Positions 12,619 to 23,576 of a DNA stretch of 64,000 nt are shown here, in pieces. The notes under the pieces are model-generated. The model was not told the DNA's origin. It made no database searches and saw only the letters and a program-made list of their open reading frames with translations. A program made the position numbers and the translations under genes. Source of the DNA: Episyrphus balteatus (Eukaryota > Arthropoda > Insecta > Diptera > Syrphidae). The first letter of the stretch is position 1. Every line of letters begins with the position of its first letter. Location of the stretch: the NCBI RefSeq assembly GCF_945859705.1, contig NC_079138.1:7006001-7070000 (forward strand), in the 5' to 3' direction.

Positions 12619-13573
12619 TTATCTGTGCAAAACCACAAGCAGACTACAAAACGAAGAGTGTAGAGTCGAGTGCCAAGTCACTGCTAAAAACATCTATAGG
12701 AAACTACCAACGCGAAAAAGAAACATGGTGGTGAAGCAATTAAGTCAAAGCAGTGATATCAAGAAAAAAAACCGCTTTCCAGGCTTGGTCCGAATGCTCT
12801 CCTCATTATAGAGATGAAAAAACACTACTCGAAGTGGACTACAAAAGCTACAAAAAAGAAGCAAAGAAGAAATGCGCCCAGCATAAAGCAGAGAGAACGG
12901 GAAGCATGTATTGCGAGCTTGGAGAAATATCTGACCCAAACAAGGAACTGCGACAAGGGTACAGCTATCTTCAAAATTGCGGCTCAAAGAAGACAGAATG
13001 CCCAGGAAATTCGTTCACCAAAGTTCATTAGCGATACTCAAGGCGTACTACTTGTGGATGACGACAAACGACAGTTGGCGACAATATTGGGACGAGCTTT
13101 TAAAAGAGGATATACTTTCCAACAGCCGAACCTAATTTAGACGAAGTATTCGACCTTAAAGTCGAAGTTAGCGTGGCGGTGAAAAACTCCAAGAAAGGAA
13201 AAACGATTGGTCCAGACGCAATACCCTCTGAGTTCTGGATGAAGATGGGAGACATCGGGTCTAAATGGCTCACGATTCTCATCTCCAAACTCATCAGCGG
13301 TGACCAAATGCCAAATCAGTGGAGAGAAAGTTACCTACTTCCAATCTACAAAGGAAAGGGACACAAACGAAAATGTGATAACTACCGATCGATTAAGCTG
13401 ATGTCACACACCATGAAGATCGTCGAACGGATTTTGGATGGCCGACTGCGAAAAATAATATGGCTGTCTGATGACCAGTGCGGGTTTGTCTCGGGTAAAT
13501 CAACCACAGATGCCATACAGAGTTTAAGAATCCGATTGGAAAAACACCGTGATTTCGCAAATGATTTGCATAT

Positions 13574-13785
13574 CTTTCTTTAGTCGCACTACTAGAATGT
13601 GGAATGCATTACGCGCCTCAGTTTTTCCCTACCATTTTAATGTTCAGAACTTTAAAACCAATGTGCATCGGTATCTCCTTTTACATCCCTTCCTCATTTT
13701 CTAAAGCTCGTACTGTGTATACATACATATTAAGGGTACCCAAAACCCCTTTAGTGCGCGCTCATTATAAAAAAAAAAAAAATAT
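13574..13785 (+). mobile_element. 5'-truncated LINE tail nested in the RTE-like element
   Basis: About 210 bp interrupts the RT frame between QSLRIRLEKHRDFANDLHI and VLVDFDKAF. Translation shows FSRTTRMWNALRASVFP and FKTNVHRYLL, the typical C-terminal end of a jockey/CR1-like RT protein, followed by a short 3' UTR and an A-run (13770-13782). This is what 5'-truncated target-primed insertion leaves. A clear target duplication was not found. Confidence 0.7.
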
Positions 13786-14877
13786 TGTGCTAGTTGATTT
13801 CGATAAGGCATTCGATAGACAACCGCGTGATCTGATATGGGTGTCCTTGAGACAGCGAGGGGTTCCGGAAACCTACGTGCGGATGATCATGGACATGTAC
13901 GAGGAAATAAAAACGAAGGTAAAACAACCCGCAGGAGTCACCGAAGAGTTCCCCATGAAAGTCGGTGTGCACCAAGGAAGAGTTCTGAGTCCTTTGCTCT
14001 TTATCAAAGTCCTTGATTTTCTGCTTGAAGGAAAAGTGACGGATCCGAAAGTGAATCATGCAGCCATCATAAGTGAAAATCCAACATCCTTGCAATGAGT
14101 ACTTGATGTATGGGTCGCATAAGTGTAGGGTGGATGAAGTGCCGAGAAAACTCTGTCATCTTTTGTGATAGAAAAATGCCCCCTACACTGAAAGAAAGCT
14201 CTATACTGCAGTTGTTCGCCCAGCACTTACATACGGTTCACAATGTTGAACAATGTTCAAAACGTATAAGAGTAAATTGACAGCAACTGAGATGAAGATG
14301 CGTCGCATGACAGCAGGAGTAACAAAGCTTAATTGAATCAGAAGCAAGAGAATAATCCGAGGAAGCCTCCAAGTCAAAAATATTCTTGGATAAAATACAG
14401 CATGACTGTTTAAGCTGGTACTGTCATGTACAAAGAAGAAACCCTGAGAGCCCAATTCAAATGGCGATCGCATACTACGTTCCAACGTAATCACGAAGAA
14501 GTTACAGGCCTAAGAACTCATGTAGAAGACAAATGCAATGACAACATGGAACCATTAAAAACAGGGAGGCCTGCCGACGTTTCCTGAGGTAAACCCGGCG
14601 AGTCCCACATGTGGAGCCGTAGTGTGAAGCAGTAAAGTGGGAGAGCTATGATCCCATTTGAGATTATGACTGTCGTCGATAATGGAGAAGAAGAAATGAT
14701 GCGATTTGCACATTTCCCTGAAAAAAATTATCATCGCACTTTCTTCACGATCGCACAAATCCGGTACAGCATAATTCCTTGGAAACAAAATAAAACATTC
14801 GAATTGTTTTAACGAGAATATAATAATCGGCCGTCAGAGCGGAAAATTCTTGAATTTCATAGGAATCAAGGTATACT

Positions 14878-15048
14878 TACAACGACCACTTTTGCAAAAA
14901 GTCAAAAAGTGAACATTTTCAAAAAAACAATGATGCAAAGCTTATTTTTTGGTTTAAAAAAACAATTTTTGTAGTTTTTTTTTTAGACCAAATGGCACTA
15001 GAAAGAAAAAAATGTTTTACTTTTGTAAATTTAAAAGTGGCCGTTGTA
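14878..15048. repeat. Small inverted-repeat element
   Basis: Inverted ends TACAACGACCACTTTTG (14878) and AAAAGTGGCCGTTGTA (to 15048). The interior from about 14930 resembles 46737-46854, sharing AATGATGCAAA and ATTTACTTTTGTAAATTTA-like segments, so it belongs to a family present at least twice here. Confidence 0.6.
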
Positions 15049-15704
15049 GTTCATGCTTTGAGGTGTGCTTCCGACAGGTAAAAACTCTCTGATTCGTATG
15101 AAATCGGACAAATTTCCTCTCCGACGGATACCTGGTTAGGGCCGAATATTGAAAACTAGTTAAGTTCCGAATGTTAAGATTTTATAGGGGGGCGCACATT
15201 GGGGAAAACTTGGAAAAAACCCTATTATGCAAAGTGACAATTTTAAGGATTTAATATTGGTTTCTTATAGTTAAATAGTTGTTTGACCAAGAAATAATAA
15301 CCGTTTGTCAATAAAAATATATTTAAACGTCGAATTAAACACTCAAAGTTGAAAATTAGTAAAAAAAGATAAAAATTCTGGTACTTTTAAACGTTCCGTT
15401 CACAGTCTAATCTTAACTTTTTAGACTGATTCTTTTACTAATTATTCATAAATAATATTTATACATCATTTGAGCAAAAAAAAATAAGATATGAAGATTT
15501 TTAAAAGAAGAAACACTTAAATGTTGCTGTTATTAGTCTTTTAAGGTTTTAGGAACTAACGCCATTTGCCGCCATTGTCTCTTTATTTCCAGCAGATAGT
15601 GTAGCAAGAATTCCCTGCAAAGATCTCATCCGGAACCGTCCGGATCCGTCTCCTAGAACCATTTGAAGTTGAAATTTCATGCATTTTAAACCTGACTTAA
15701 TTTT
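15049..15704. other. Unassigned intergenic DNA
   Basis: AT-rich sequence with no open frame of note, no recognisable repeat boundary and no RNA-gene signal that I could see. Confidence 0.4.
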
Positions 15705-16305
15705 TTTGTTGCCAAAACCAAAATATACTTTTCTGAAGGTTTTCGATGTGCTAAACTCGAATCTTAAGTCAGAATTTAATCAGCTCCCGTTTTTGAAATA
15801 TTACCGTTAGAAAATGCAAAAAAACGTTTTTTTTTACTATTTTGGACCCTATACTTTTATATAAGCAATATTGTATGAACATATTTAGTAACGGTTTTTA
15901 TTAGAACTATTTTCCTTCTTTCAAGACGTGTTAAATCTTTTCGATATCTTTTTTATTTTCTGAGATATCTTAAAATGTAGTAAGTGGGTTTAGCATCATA
16001 TATCATAAAGGAGATAATGACGGTATAATTTCTATGGTAGAAATTATTGCCAAACAACTGAAGATATCTCAGGCAGTAAAAAAGATATCGAAAAGAAAAT
16101 AGTTCTAATGGAAACCGTTACTTAATATGTTCAAACAATTTTCCTTATATAAAAAAATTAGGTCCGAAATAGTAAACAAAAAACAACTTTTTTTTGCATT
16201 TTCTAACGGTAATATTTCAAAACAGGAGCTGATAAATTATTTCTGACTTCGGATTGAAGTTAAGCACACCGAAGACCTTCAGAAAAATATATCTTGGTTC
16301 CCTCA
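15705..16305. mobile_element. Modular fold-back element, copy B (decayed ends)
   Basis: The plus module at 15715-15815 (ACCAAAATATACTTTTCTG, then AATATTACCGTTAGAAAATG) is answered by the inverted module at 16195-16300. Between them lies a second inverted pair, with TTAGAACTATTTTCCTTC near 15900 and its complement near 16100 around GATATCTC motifs. It is the same family as 11814-12618, but the CACTGG ends and target duplication are not preserved, so the limits are approximate. Confidence 0.7.
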
Positions 16306-17076
16306 AGTCACGTTGTCTTCGTTAAATTTCATGCAAAAATACTAGTTTTCAAGTTTTTTCAACTTAAATAGCCATTTTTCACTTTAGTGGGTGGCGCAGT
16401 GGGCGGAAATTACTGGTGTTGATTTATCTTCTTATTTTCTATTATTCCTAAAAATCTCATCAAAAAAGCTAAAGTAGTTTAGATTTTACAGAGTTTTTTC
16501 CACTCTCCCATACAAGGTTCCCCACTGTGGGGCGCTAGTTTCCACTAAGTTTGATGATCCTCTGGTCTATTTTATTCCTGTTGTTTTCAGATAGTTTTTG
16601 TTTTTTTTTTCAATCCAAAATTATTTTTCATACATTAGTCATCATTTTTAAACATTTGATTTCAAAGATTTTACTCTTTGAAACCAATCAAACAAGTTTT
16701 TCCCCACAACTTGGGAAACCTATTCATTGAAATTAGGAAAAAGTTCCAAATTCGATGGAAAAATTTATTCATGATAGCTATTTTTTTGGGAAAAAACTCC
16801 CGGGAATATTTATTTGTGATAGGGCTGACTTATAGGTATATTCTCCAAGGATAGTAGGTTCACATATTTTTTTTTTTTAATTAAAGAAACGTTAATTGTT
16901 AGAAAAAACTTTTCATTTTGGAAATACATATGGCAATTACCGTTTATTTTGATCCTAACAAATTAAATTTACCCTATAGGGAATCACCCAATCGCTTCTG
17001 TGGTTCGGGTTTATAGAGCTTGAGATACAGACAGATACATAGACAGAATTGCGAGACCTACTTTTTTGGCATTCCC
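16306..17076. other. Unassigned intergenic DNA
   Basis: No gene seen. Near 17025-17075 a segment with CAGACAGATACATAGACAG and GAATTGCGAGACC resembles repeat sequence also seen near 37575 and 57330. Confidence 0.4.
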
Positions 17077-17785
17077 CGTGTTCAACGCAAGCCACCTGAA
17101 CTTAAGATCTGAATTTTCAGAGGCTCTGATTGGTCACATGTCATAAAAAGTTAGGTGGCATTTAGTTACGTTTTTTGACATTTAGTTACGATTTTCAGGT
17201 GGAAATTTTTATCTGAAAATTCAGATGGGTGTGTTTGTGTTGGTGAAGTTGGTAAACGAGCCAAATGTGCTACACATTAAAATTGAACTTTGTGATTTTA
17301 ATACAAGTTATAAATGGATTTGTTATTTGTTATTTCCTCTGTGTTTGGACATTTGTTGCGGTGTTATTGTTATTATTTGTTGATATGATATTACAATCCA
17401 TATGTAATTAATATAATTTTGTGTTTTTCCTCCGCAAAAAAGGAATAATGAAAACAAATGAAATAAAAAAAAATTAATGAAGTTGGGGACCAAAGCAACA
17501 TAAAACATACATAAGTGGATAGCATATAGCAGAAAGGGATGTTATGAACCCAACTACATAATTTTTACAAATGTGTACTAAGATCTCATTGAAAATATTT
17601 ATTAATAACTCTGTTTTTACAATCACTATTCTAGAAAAAAAATGTTCTTTTTTTAAATTCAATCCAAGTAAAGAAAAAAAGTAGATTCTTCGTTAATGTC
17701 ACCTGAAATTCAGATGATTTTTTGCGTTCAACTTCAAAAAAAAAATCTGAACTTAAGTTCAGATGTTGGGTTGAACCCGGCCATT
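17077..17785. repeat. Inverted-repeat element, ACCTGAACTTAAG type
   Basis: The left end GTTCAACGCAAGCCACCTGA (17079) is mirrored near 17700-17785 by CACCTGAAATTCAGATG...GCGTTCAAC and a further TGAACTTAAGTTCAGA...GGTTGAAC. The internal GATTGGTCACATGTCATAAA also occurs, diverged, at 48920-48990. It is probably a MITE family; the ends are not exact and no target duplication was fixed. Confidence 0.5.
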
Positions 17786-18713
17786 CTCATCATCGTAATG
17801 TTGTGCCTCATTGTTATCTCGAGTTCGATTTTTTGTTACGAATCCTCAACATACCCTATGTCTATAGTATCTATATTGCAAGTACAAATTTTAACATTTT
17901 CAGCCAAAATTTCAATCAATCGGGACATAATAATTTGTACATGTCATATTTTAGTGGTAAAACTCAAAATCTGAAATAATAAAAAAGAAATCCGAAATGT
18001 TGGAATTTTTTGGGGGTGGCAATACTGATAATACCACCATATAGCCAAAGAATTTATATTTGTTAAATAGTAGACATTATAAAACGTCATGGGGAAAAAA
18101 GAAACCACCACACATACAGACAATGCAGCCATTTTCTCGCTCTTCCTCTGTGATATGTATCTAGCAGCAGGTGATTTGGAAAAGTGGTGCTAAATGCCGT
18201 GTGTGTAAGGGGAAGAAAAAACGAGACGTTAGCAATTTAATAACAGCTTATCATCATTCGTCAGTGCGGTGCAGATGTTTTTCATCTTCCCTATTTTGAT
18301 GAATGTAAATGAAAAAGAGGGGTGGTAGAATTCATACATTGCTGCTCTTTCAATTTGTTGTTTTTTTTGTTTGTGTTGTTTTCTTCTCCCTATTCATATT
18401 GTTTGCCTACCCTACAGTCGATTTCCGGCGCCGCAATGTATTTAAAGTTAGACAAAATTTGGGGAAAATGTTAATACTTCTTTTGAAGGTTGCCACTTTT
18501 ACCCTTAAATAATGTTAAATTTTGTTTTGCTCGGAATGATATTTCTTTTTTTTTTTAAGATTTCAATGCTTAAATTAATATTTTGATTCCGTATCTGCTC
18601 CTAGATATAATGATTTTGAAATATTCGAATCCCAAAGAAAATAATTCAAAACTGTAATTAATCTTTTGTATCGGACAAACACATATTGGGGAATCAATTG
18701 ACATTTGTCATTT
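17786..18713. other. Unassigned intergenic DNA
   Basis: Contains short open frames (for example 18309-18512, Phe/Val-rich) without any recognisable domain. Nothing else could be supported. Confidence 0.4.
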
Positions 18714-18833
18714 AGGCCTAGTAAGCAGATCAAACTAAATTTTAGCTCCCATACAAATTATCGAAAAAATTTAGCCGTTTTATCGATAATTTAACAGGAT
18801 GGTAAAATTTAGATCGATCTGCGTTCTAGGCCT
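18714..18833. repeat. MITE of the GCTCCCATACAAATTA family
   Basis: Inverted ends: AGGCCTAGTAAGCAGATC at the left and GATCTGCGTTCTAGGCCT at the right. The centre has ATTTTAGCTCCCATACAAAT followed by ATCGAAAA and TTATCGATAA. Relatives of this core appear at 33360-33445, about 45155-45195 and 49085-49135. Confidence 0.6.
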
Positions 18834-19189
18834 TAACAATTTATTTGAAAACTATTTCTACTTTCTCTACTTCCTTATGTGTATCTTCTGTACTTATTCA
18901 ATAGAAATAAAATGAAACTGAATTTTTCAATATGGCATGCTCTAAAAGAGATCCTTTGCTTTTTAATCCAAAATTTAAACAAATTAAAATAACTTAACTA
19001 AGAATTATAGCAAAAATGCAGATCCAGCGCGGTGCAGAGCGCAGGGCATATACTTAACGAAAGTTGAACGAAACGCGCAATATGTATGTTTCTGAAAACA
19101 TGACTAGTATCTATAATAAACATACCTAATATGTGCGCCAATTAACATTTTTGATTTCCATCATTATTGTAAAGGCCCAATTATAACAT

Positions 19190-19269
19190 GCAAATTTTCG
19201 TTAGATTTTTGACATTTGCTTATGTTTGCTTATACATAAGCAAATGTCAAAAATCTAACGAAAATTTGC
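19190..19269. repeat. Perfect 35-bp inverted repeat with 10-bp loop
   Basis: 19190-19224 is the exact reverse complement of 19235-19269; the 10-bp loop is TTTGCTTATA. Words from the arm recur nearby (CTTATGTTTGCTTA at 19470-19485). The exact match implies a recent origin or selection on the stem. Confidence 0.9.
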
Positions 19270-20004
19270 TTCTGTTTGCAAAATTAGAGCCATCAATCAC
19301 CATTTAACACTACAGATGACGAACCACAGAATACTATTTTGTTCTCAATCTGCACATACACGCTCATTTATTTTGAAATAATTCACATGCACACTGTCTC
19401 TGTTTGTTTTTCGTGTGTATTTGAACATACATGTCAGATTCACTTATGCGCCGAGCGACTGAGATCGCTCTTGCTTATGTTTGCTTAAGTCAACGAAACT
19501 GAGAAAAAATTAACGAAACGAAGCTTGACTCTATTCAATAGAGCGTGTATGTATTTCCACGTTTGTCGATTAAAGTTGGGTCTTAAAAACGCACCTTGAA
19601 TTACACAAAAATATTTAAAAAATAAGTTTTCTTCAATCCACACTTCATTTATAAGGTTTAATTTATCCTTCCATCATTTTATTCGGAGAAATTTACTCGT
19701 GTAGTGCGATTCCGAGCTCACGGCTTTGAACCGCAAGTTAAGCATATGCCGTACGCACATATGCGTATTATGGCTATTCCCATAATAATTGTGTATGTGC
19801 ATGTGTACTCGGTCATGCCATTTTGACATAAGCCCATATGCGAGCTCATTCTTAATTATAGATGGGCCTTAAGACTGACATAAAGTCCACATGCCTATTA
19901 TTGTTGGGTATTAATTTTTATCCGTTATTTTAAATAAATACAAATATCATATAAAATATGTATTTTATTTAAATTAAAAAAAAAAAAATACAAAAAACGC
20001 TGAT
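19270..20004. other. Unassigned intergenic DNA
   Basis: No gene. Short local inverted words such as GCATATGCC and CATATGCG occur near 19740-19845, suggesting another decayed small repeat. Confidence 0.35.
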
Positions 20005-20148
20005 ACCCCCATTCTCACAGTCCCACTTGTGAAAGTCACAATTCTTCGTTAAGTTTTATTGTGAGTTCTAATCTGCTAAGGAGATCACAACTTTGAGAAT
20101 TTTTTGGTGACTGTCATAAGTTGTGACTGTGGGGGAGAAAAGGGGTGT
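20005..20148. repeat. Small inverted-repeat element
   Basis: The left arm ACCCCCATTCTCACAGTCCC...GTGAAAGTCAC is answered by GTGACTGTCATAAG...GTGACTGTGGGGGAGAAAAG at the right. Arms of about 40-45 bp are imperfect. This fits a MITE; the target duplication is not resolved. Confidence 0.55.
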
Positions 20149-21169
20149 TATTCTAAGGTTTGTGAAAATTTTCATTTTGACAAGAATGTCATACATAGGT
20201 ATTAAATAGTGATGTTAGCACCATCTAGTTTTGTTTCTTATGGTGTAAACCTACTAAGCGAATTTCTGTGAGTAAGAATTATAACTTCAATTGCGTGTAC
20301 ATATTTACACACACTCTTTTCTAATTCTACATTAGTATGAAAGCTAAATTTTATTGATATTCTATACCTACGTACCTACTGTCTCCGAATTCGTAAAAAA
20401 TCTATGAGCAAAACTGTCACACCCGTAACACAACGAAAACGCCCATTAAAAGTTTGTTTCTTTATATAAAAATTACACGTAGGTATCAGCAGCTTAAACT
20501 TTAAGAGCAATTTCGTGTGACCAAGTACCTAGTTCATTTTAATTCTTAATATTACTTACACCTATTACATTAAAAAAAATAATAATTAAACTTATATCAA
20601 AACCTAATTCTAGAAAGTTTGGCCAGATATATAACAAAATAAAAATATAAATATACAACAAAAATTTCAATACAAACAAAATTGCATTACATTTTTTCTC
20701 CAACTTGTGTGCAAAATAAAACGAAATGCCAAAAATTTAGCGAAAATTTCTCAAAGAGTGGGAACGCTAATTTATCAAAAATTTTGCAACCGAGACAACA
20801 TTCATTTCTGCATATACAGTTTTTATTGTAGACAATACAAAAAAAAAGCAAAATAACGCCGCTTTTGTCCATCCGATATTATACCATACTGTCAAACTCA
20901 ATTTGTCAATGTATTTCAATATAAAAAATATAAATTGTGTGTGTTAGAATGAGACCAAAAGATCAATATCGTATACTTTTCTTCTCTCATTCTCATTTAA
21001 CAACCTATACACAAAAAACGAAGCGGAGAAATAGAAACACACCAAACGAAAACGAACACAATCATCGAATCGACGACTCTCGACATCGACACCAACTGTG
21101 TCCGCGCTTGTTCGTTTTCGTTTCGCATTGGGAATTCTGTGCCTGGCTTACATGTTCGTCGTCGTCACT
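20149..21169. other. Intergenic / upstream region of the second gene
   Basis: No coding region is recognised. Composition rises in C/G from about 20930 toward the putative first exon that follows. Confidence 0.35.
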
Positions 21170-21504
21170 TTTATTTTGAAAGTTTAAATTTGTGTATTTG
21201 ACAAAAAAAAAATATAATAAAAAAAAAAGACACGGCAAGCGAAATATAATAAATTAATTTGCATGTTTTCATTTAAACCGTTATTTGATGGAAAACAAAA
21301 AATAAAAAAACTACCTCTTGTTGAATAATAAACTAAAATAAAATAAAACTACAGTAGACTTTCAAATAAAAAAAAAAAAAAATAAATACATAGCAATATA
21401 CCTATATACAAAAATATTTTTTATACAAAAATAAAACAATTGTGAAAAAGTGTAAAAAAATAAATTTTAACACAAAAACAAGAAGAAACAATTCTTCACA
21501 CCAG
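21170..21504 (+). promoter_or_regulatory. Candidate non-coding first exon of the second gene
   Basis: A patch richer in CG dinucleotides (21015-21175, with repeated CGAC/CGTT words) is followed by A-rich leader-like sequence ending CACACCAG|GTAGGT, a good 5' splice donor at 21505. It lies 2.1 kb before the ATG at 23577 on the same strand. No TATA box or initiator could be fixed, so the link is an inference. Confidence 0.3.
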
Positions 21505-23576
21505 GTAGGTGTTGTTAATAAATTATTGTAATAGATTTTTAGAAATAAAAAGTGCATAATATAGTTCAAATCTCTCAAATGAAAATATATGAAGAAATTA
21601 TAATGTGTGATGCATATAGAGGAGAGCGAGGCGTTTTTGTATATATAAAATTCTACAACATGTATAACGGATGGGTGCAGTTGCTAAACTCATCCAAGAA
21701 TATACTATACCGTGTAACGTCCCAGTTATTCTATTTTCTTCTCTTTTTTTTTTTCTTCCTTTCATTAAAAATGGTTTCATTTATATTTTTAATGTTAGTG
21801 CTGCCAAAAGAGTGTTTTTTTGTTTGTTTGTAGTGTGAGAGATGTTGAAGTATATTTTTTTATGAACGCGCAAAATTGAGTTGGAAAAATTGCAAGTTGC
21901 AAGTCGTTTTTAGCTCAACTCTAGTAGTTGTAGTAGATTCTAGATTAAAATACTGTATTTTATTTTAAAAATTAGATTTTTATTTTATTCGTAGATTATT
22001 ATTCCCATTACACTTTTATAGTTTAGTGGGACAATAGAATTTTAGAATTGAATTCTAAACAAAGTGGTAACACTGTTTTGTTTTTGTGTGAAACCTCCTC
22101 AAACACAAAAAAAAAAAAATATTGGCATTTACACTCGTACAGTAAAAATATATCTGATTTTGTTATAAATTCGCCTTTTGAAAAATGGCTGACTGATACT
22201 GCTCGACTGTATTCGTAGTTATATATTTTTAACTCGAGTCTAACTAACACTTAACACAAGTGAGACACAGCTGTTACTTATAAAGTATTTATTTCATTTA
22301 GAAGAAAAACCTAGCTGTCTTTGAAGAACAATAAGACAAACTTCAAGTTTTGTGCGCTTGGTAAAAACAAGTCATTATTGTGTTTACCAATATTATCAAT
22401 TATAATTCCTCTATAACTTTTCTAAGAGAAAAGAAAGACAAAAAAAAAAAACTAGGTACCTATTGTGTGCTACTTTCTTAATAATATAACGATCTATTCC
22501 CGCGAAATGCCGCATATATAATGTGTATGTGAGTGAGGCAATGTATTTTGTTGTTTTTTTTTTTTTGCTACGTAAGTATCTCTACGAGGCTTTGTCGTAT
22601 ATTTCTTTATGGTTTTAAATTACCCAGTATAAAGTATAGTGAATTTCTTAACAGTTTTTCTGTTTTTTTTTTTTTTTTGCTAGAGTATCAAATATAATAT
22701 TTTCGGTGACAATTTAATACCTTTCCAGATAACTAATCTTTTTTTTGTATATATTATATATTTTTTCTCATTATAGATAGCTACTTCAAAAATTCAATAC
22801 AAAAAAGACAAACATCTTTTTTTCCTTTAAATTTTGTATATCATAATAATTCATCATCAGTTTTCAAGAGTTGAAAAATATAACCCCAGGAAATATCAAT
22901 TAATATACAAGAGAGTTCCCATTATTTATGGTTGGGTATATAAGAAACCCATAGGGTTGCAAAAAAAGGAAGGAACAACAAAAAAAAACTGCTAGCTTTG
23001 AAAGAGCAGCAACACACCAACAAAAAAAAAAGAAAAGTAACAACAATAATCCAGCATAAACAACAACAAAATAAGAGAGTGTTCATACAGTGGAAAAGAG
23101 AAAACACTATAAATATAATATTTTTTGTGTGAGAAGGTGGAGAAAAAACATAACTATCCATATATATCTGTCTCTTAAGCTGTGTTTGTATATTCTTCAT
23201 TCAAACACACACACACACACACACATACTTAAAATTTAAGTCGATGGTGAATAATTTCGTTGTAAATTGAGTAAATATAAAACACACAGTGTGTGTTATT
23301 GAGCAGTTGTGGAAGAGGAGATACAAAAAAAAAAGGGAAGAAAAAAGACACCAAACACCAACCGTTGTGTTTTTTGTTGTATTATTTTCTTATTTAATTT
23401 TGTGTTGGCTGAAAGAACAAGCATTTATTATATGCCTCTACAAAGTTAAAGAAAAAAACTTCAATTTAATAGAAAATCGACAATAAAATAAAAAAAAAAA
23501 GAAATAATTAAATACAGCGTACAATTTGATAAAAAATAAAATTTAAACAAAAAATTATAATCATCTCAACAACAAA
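21505..23576 (+). other. Probable 5' UTR/intron of the second gene, with CA microsatellite
   Basis: No coding potential. It contains a (CA)n tract at about 23204-23225, many A/T homopolymers, and an A-rich leader running into AACAAAATGA at the start codon. Short open frames are low complexity and were not accepted. Confidence 0.4.

Larger units (their letters stand above)
11340..14800 (+). pseudogene. Decayed RTE-like non-LTR retrotransposon (endonuclease + RT)
   Basis: A broken LINE polyprotein is readable in several frames. At 11390-11810 is an endonuclease piece with VGGDLNGHVG and EDCHGGLGYGARNP. At 12620-13570 come a linker and N-terminal RT blocks (GPDAIPSEFW, CDNYRSIKLMSHT, QCGFVSGKSTTDAI). 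At 13790-14095 are RT motif A (LVDFDKAFDRQP) and motif B (GVHQGRVLSPLLF, where Gly-Ser is usual). The C-terminal region runs at about 14200-14790. The YADD catalytic box is not found, and stops and frameshifts are frequent, so it is dead. Two later insertions split it: a fold-back element at 11814-12618 and a LINE tail at ~13574-13785. The RTE assignment rests on motif wording only. Confidence 0.85.

Noticed and set aside
18309..18512. 67-codon frame with a hydrophobic run
   Set aside because: Run is TTT/GTT homopolymer-derived; no signal peptide cleavage motif or homologue recognised.
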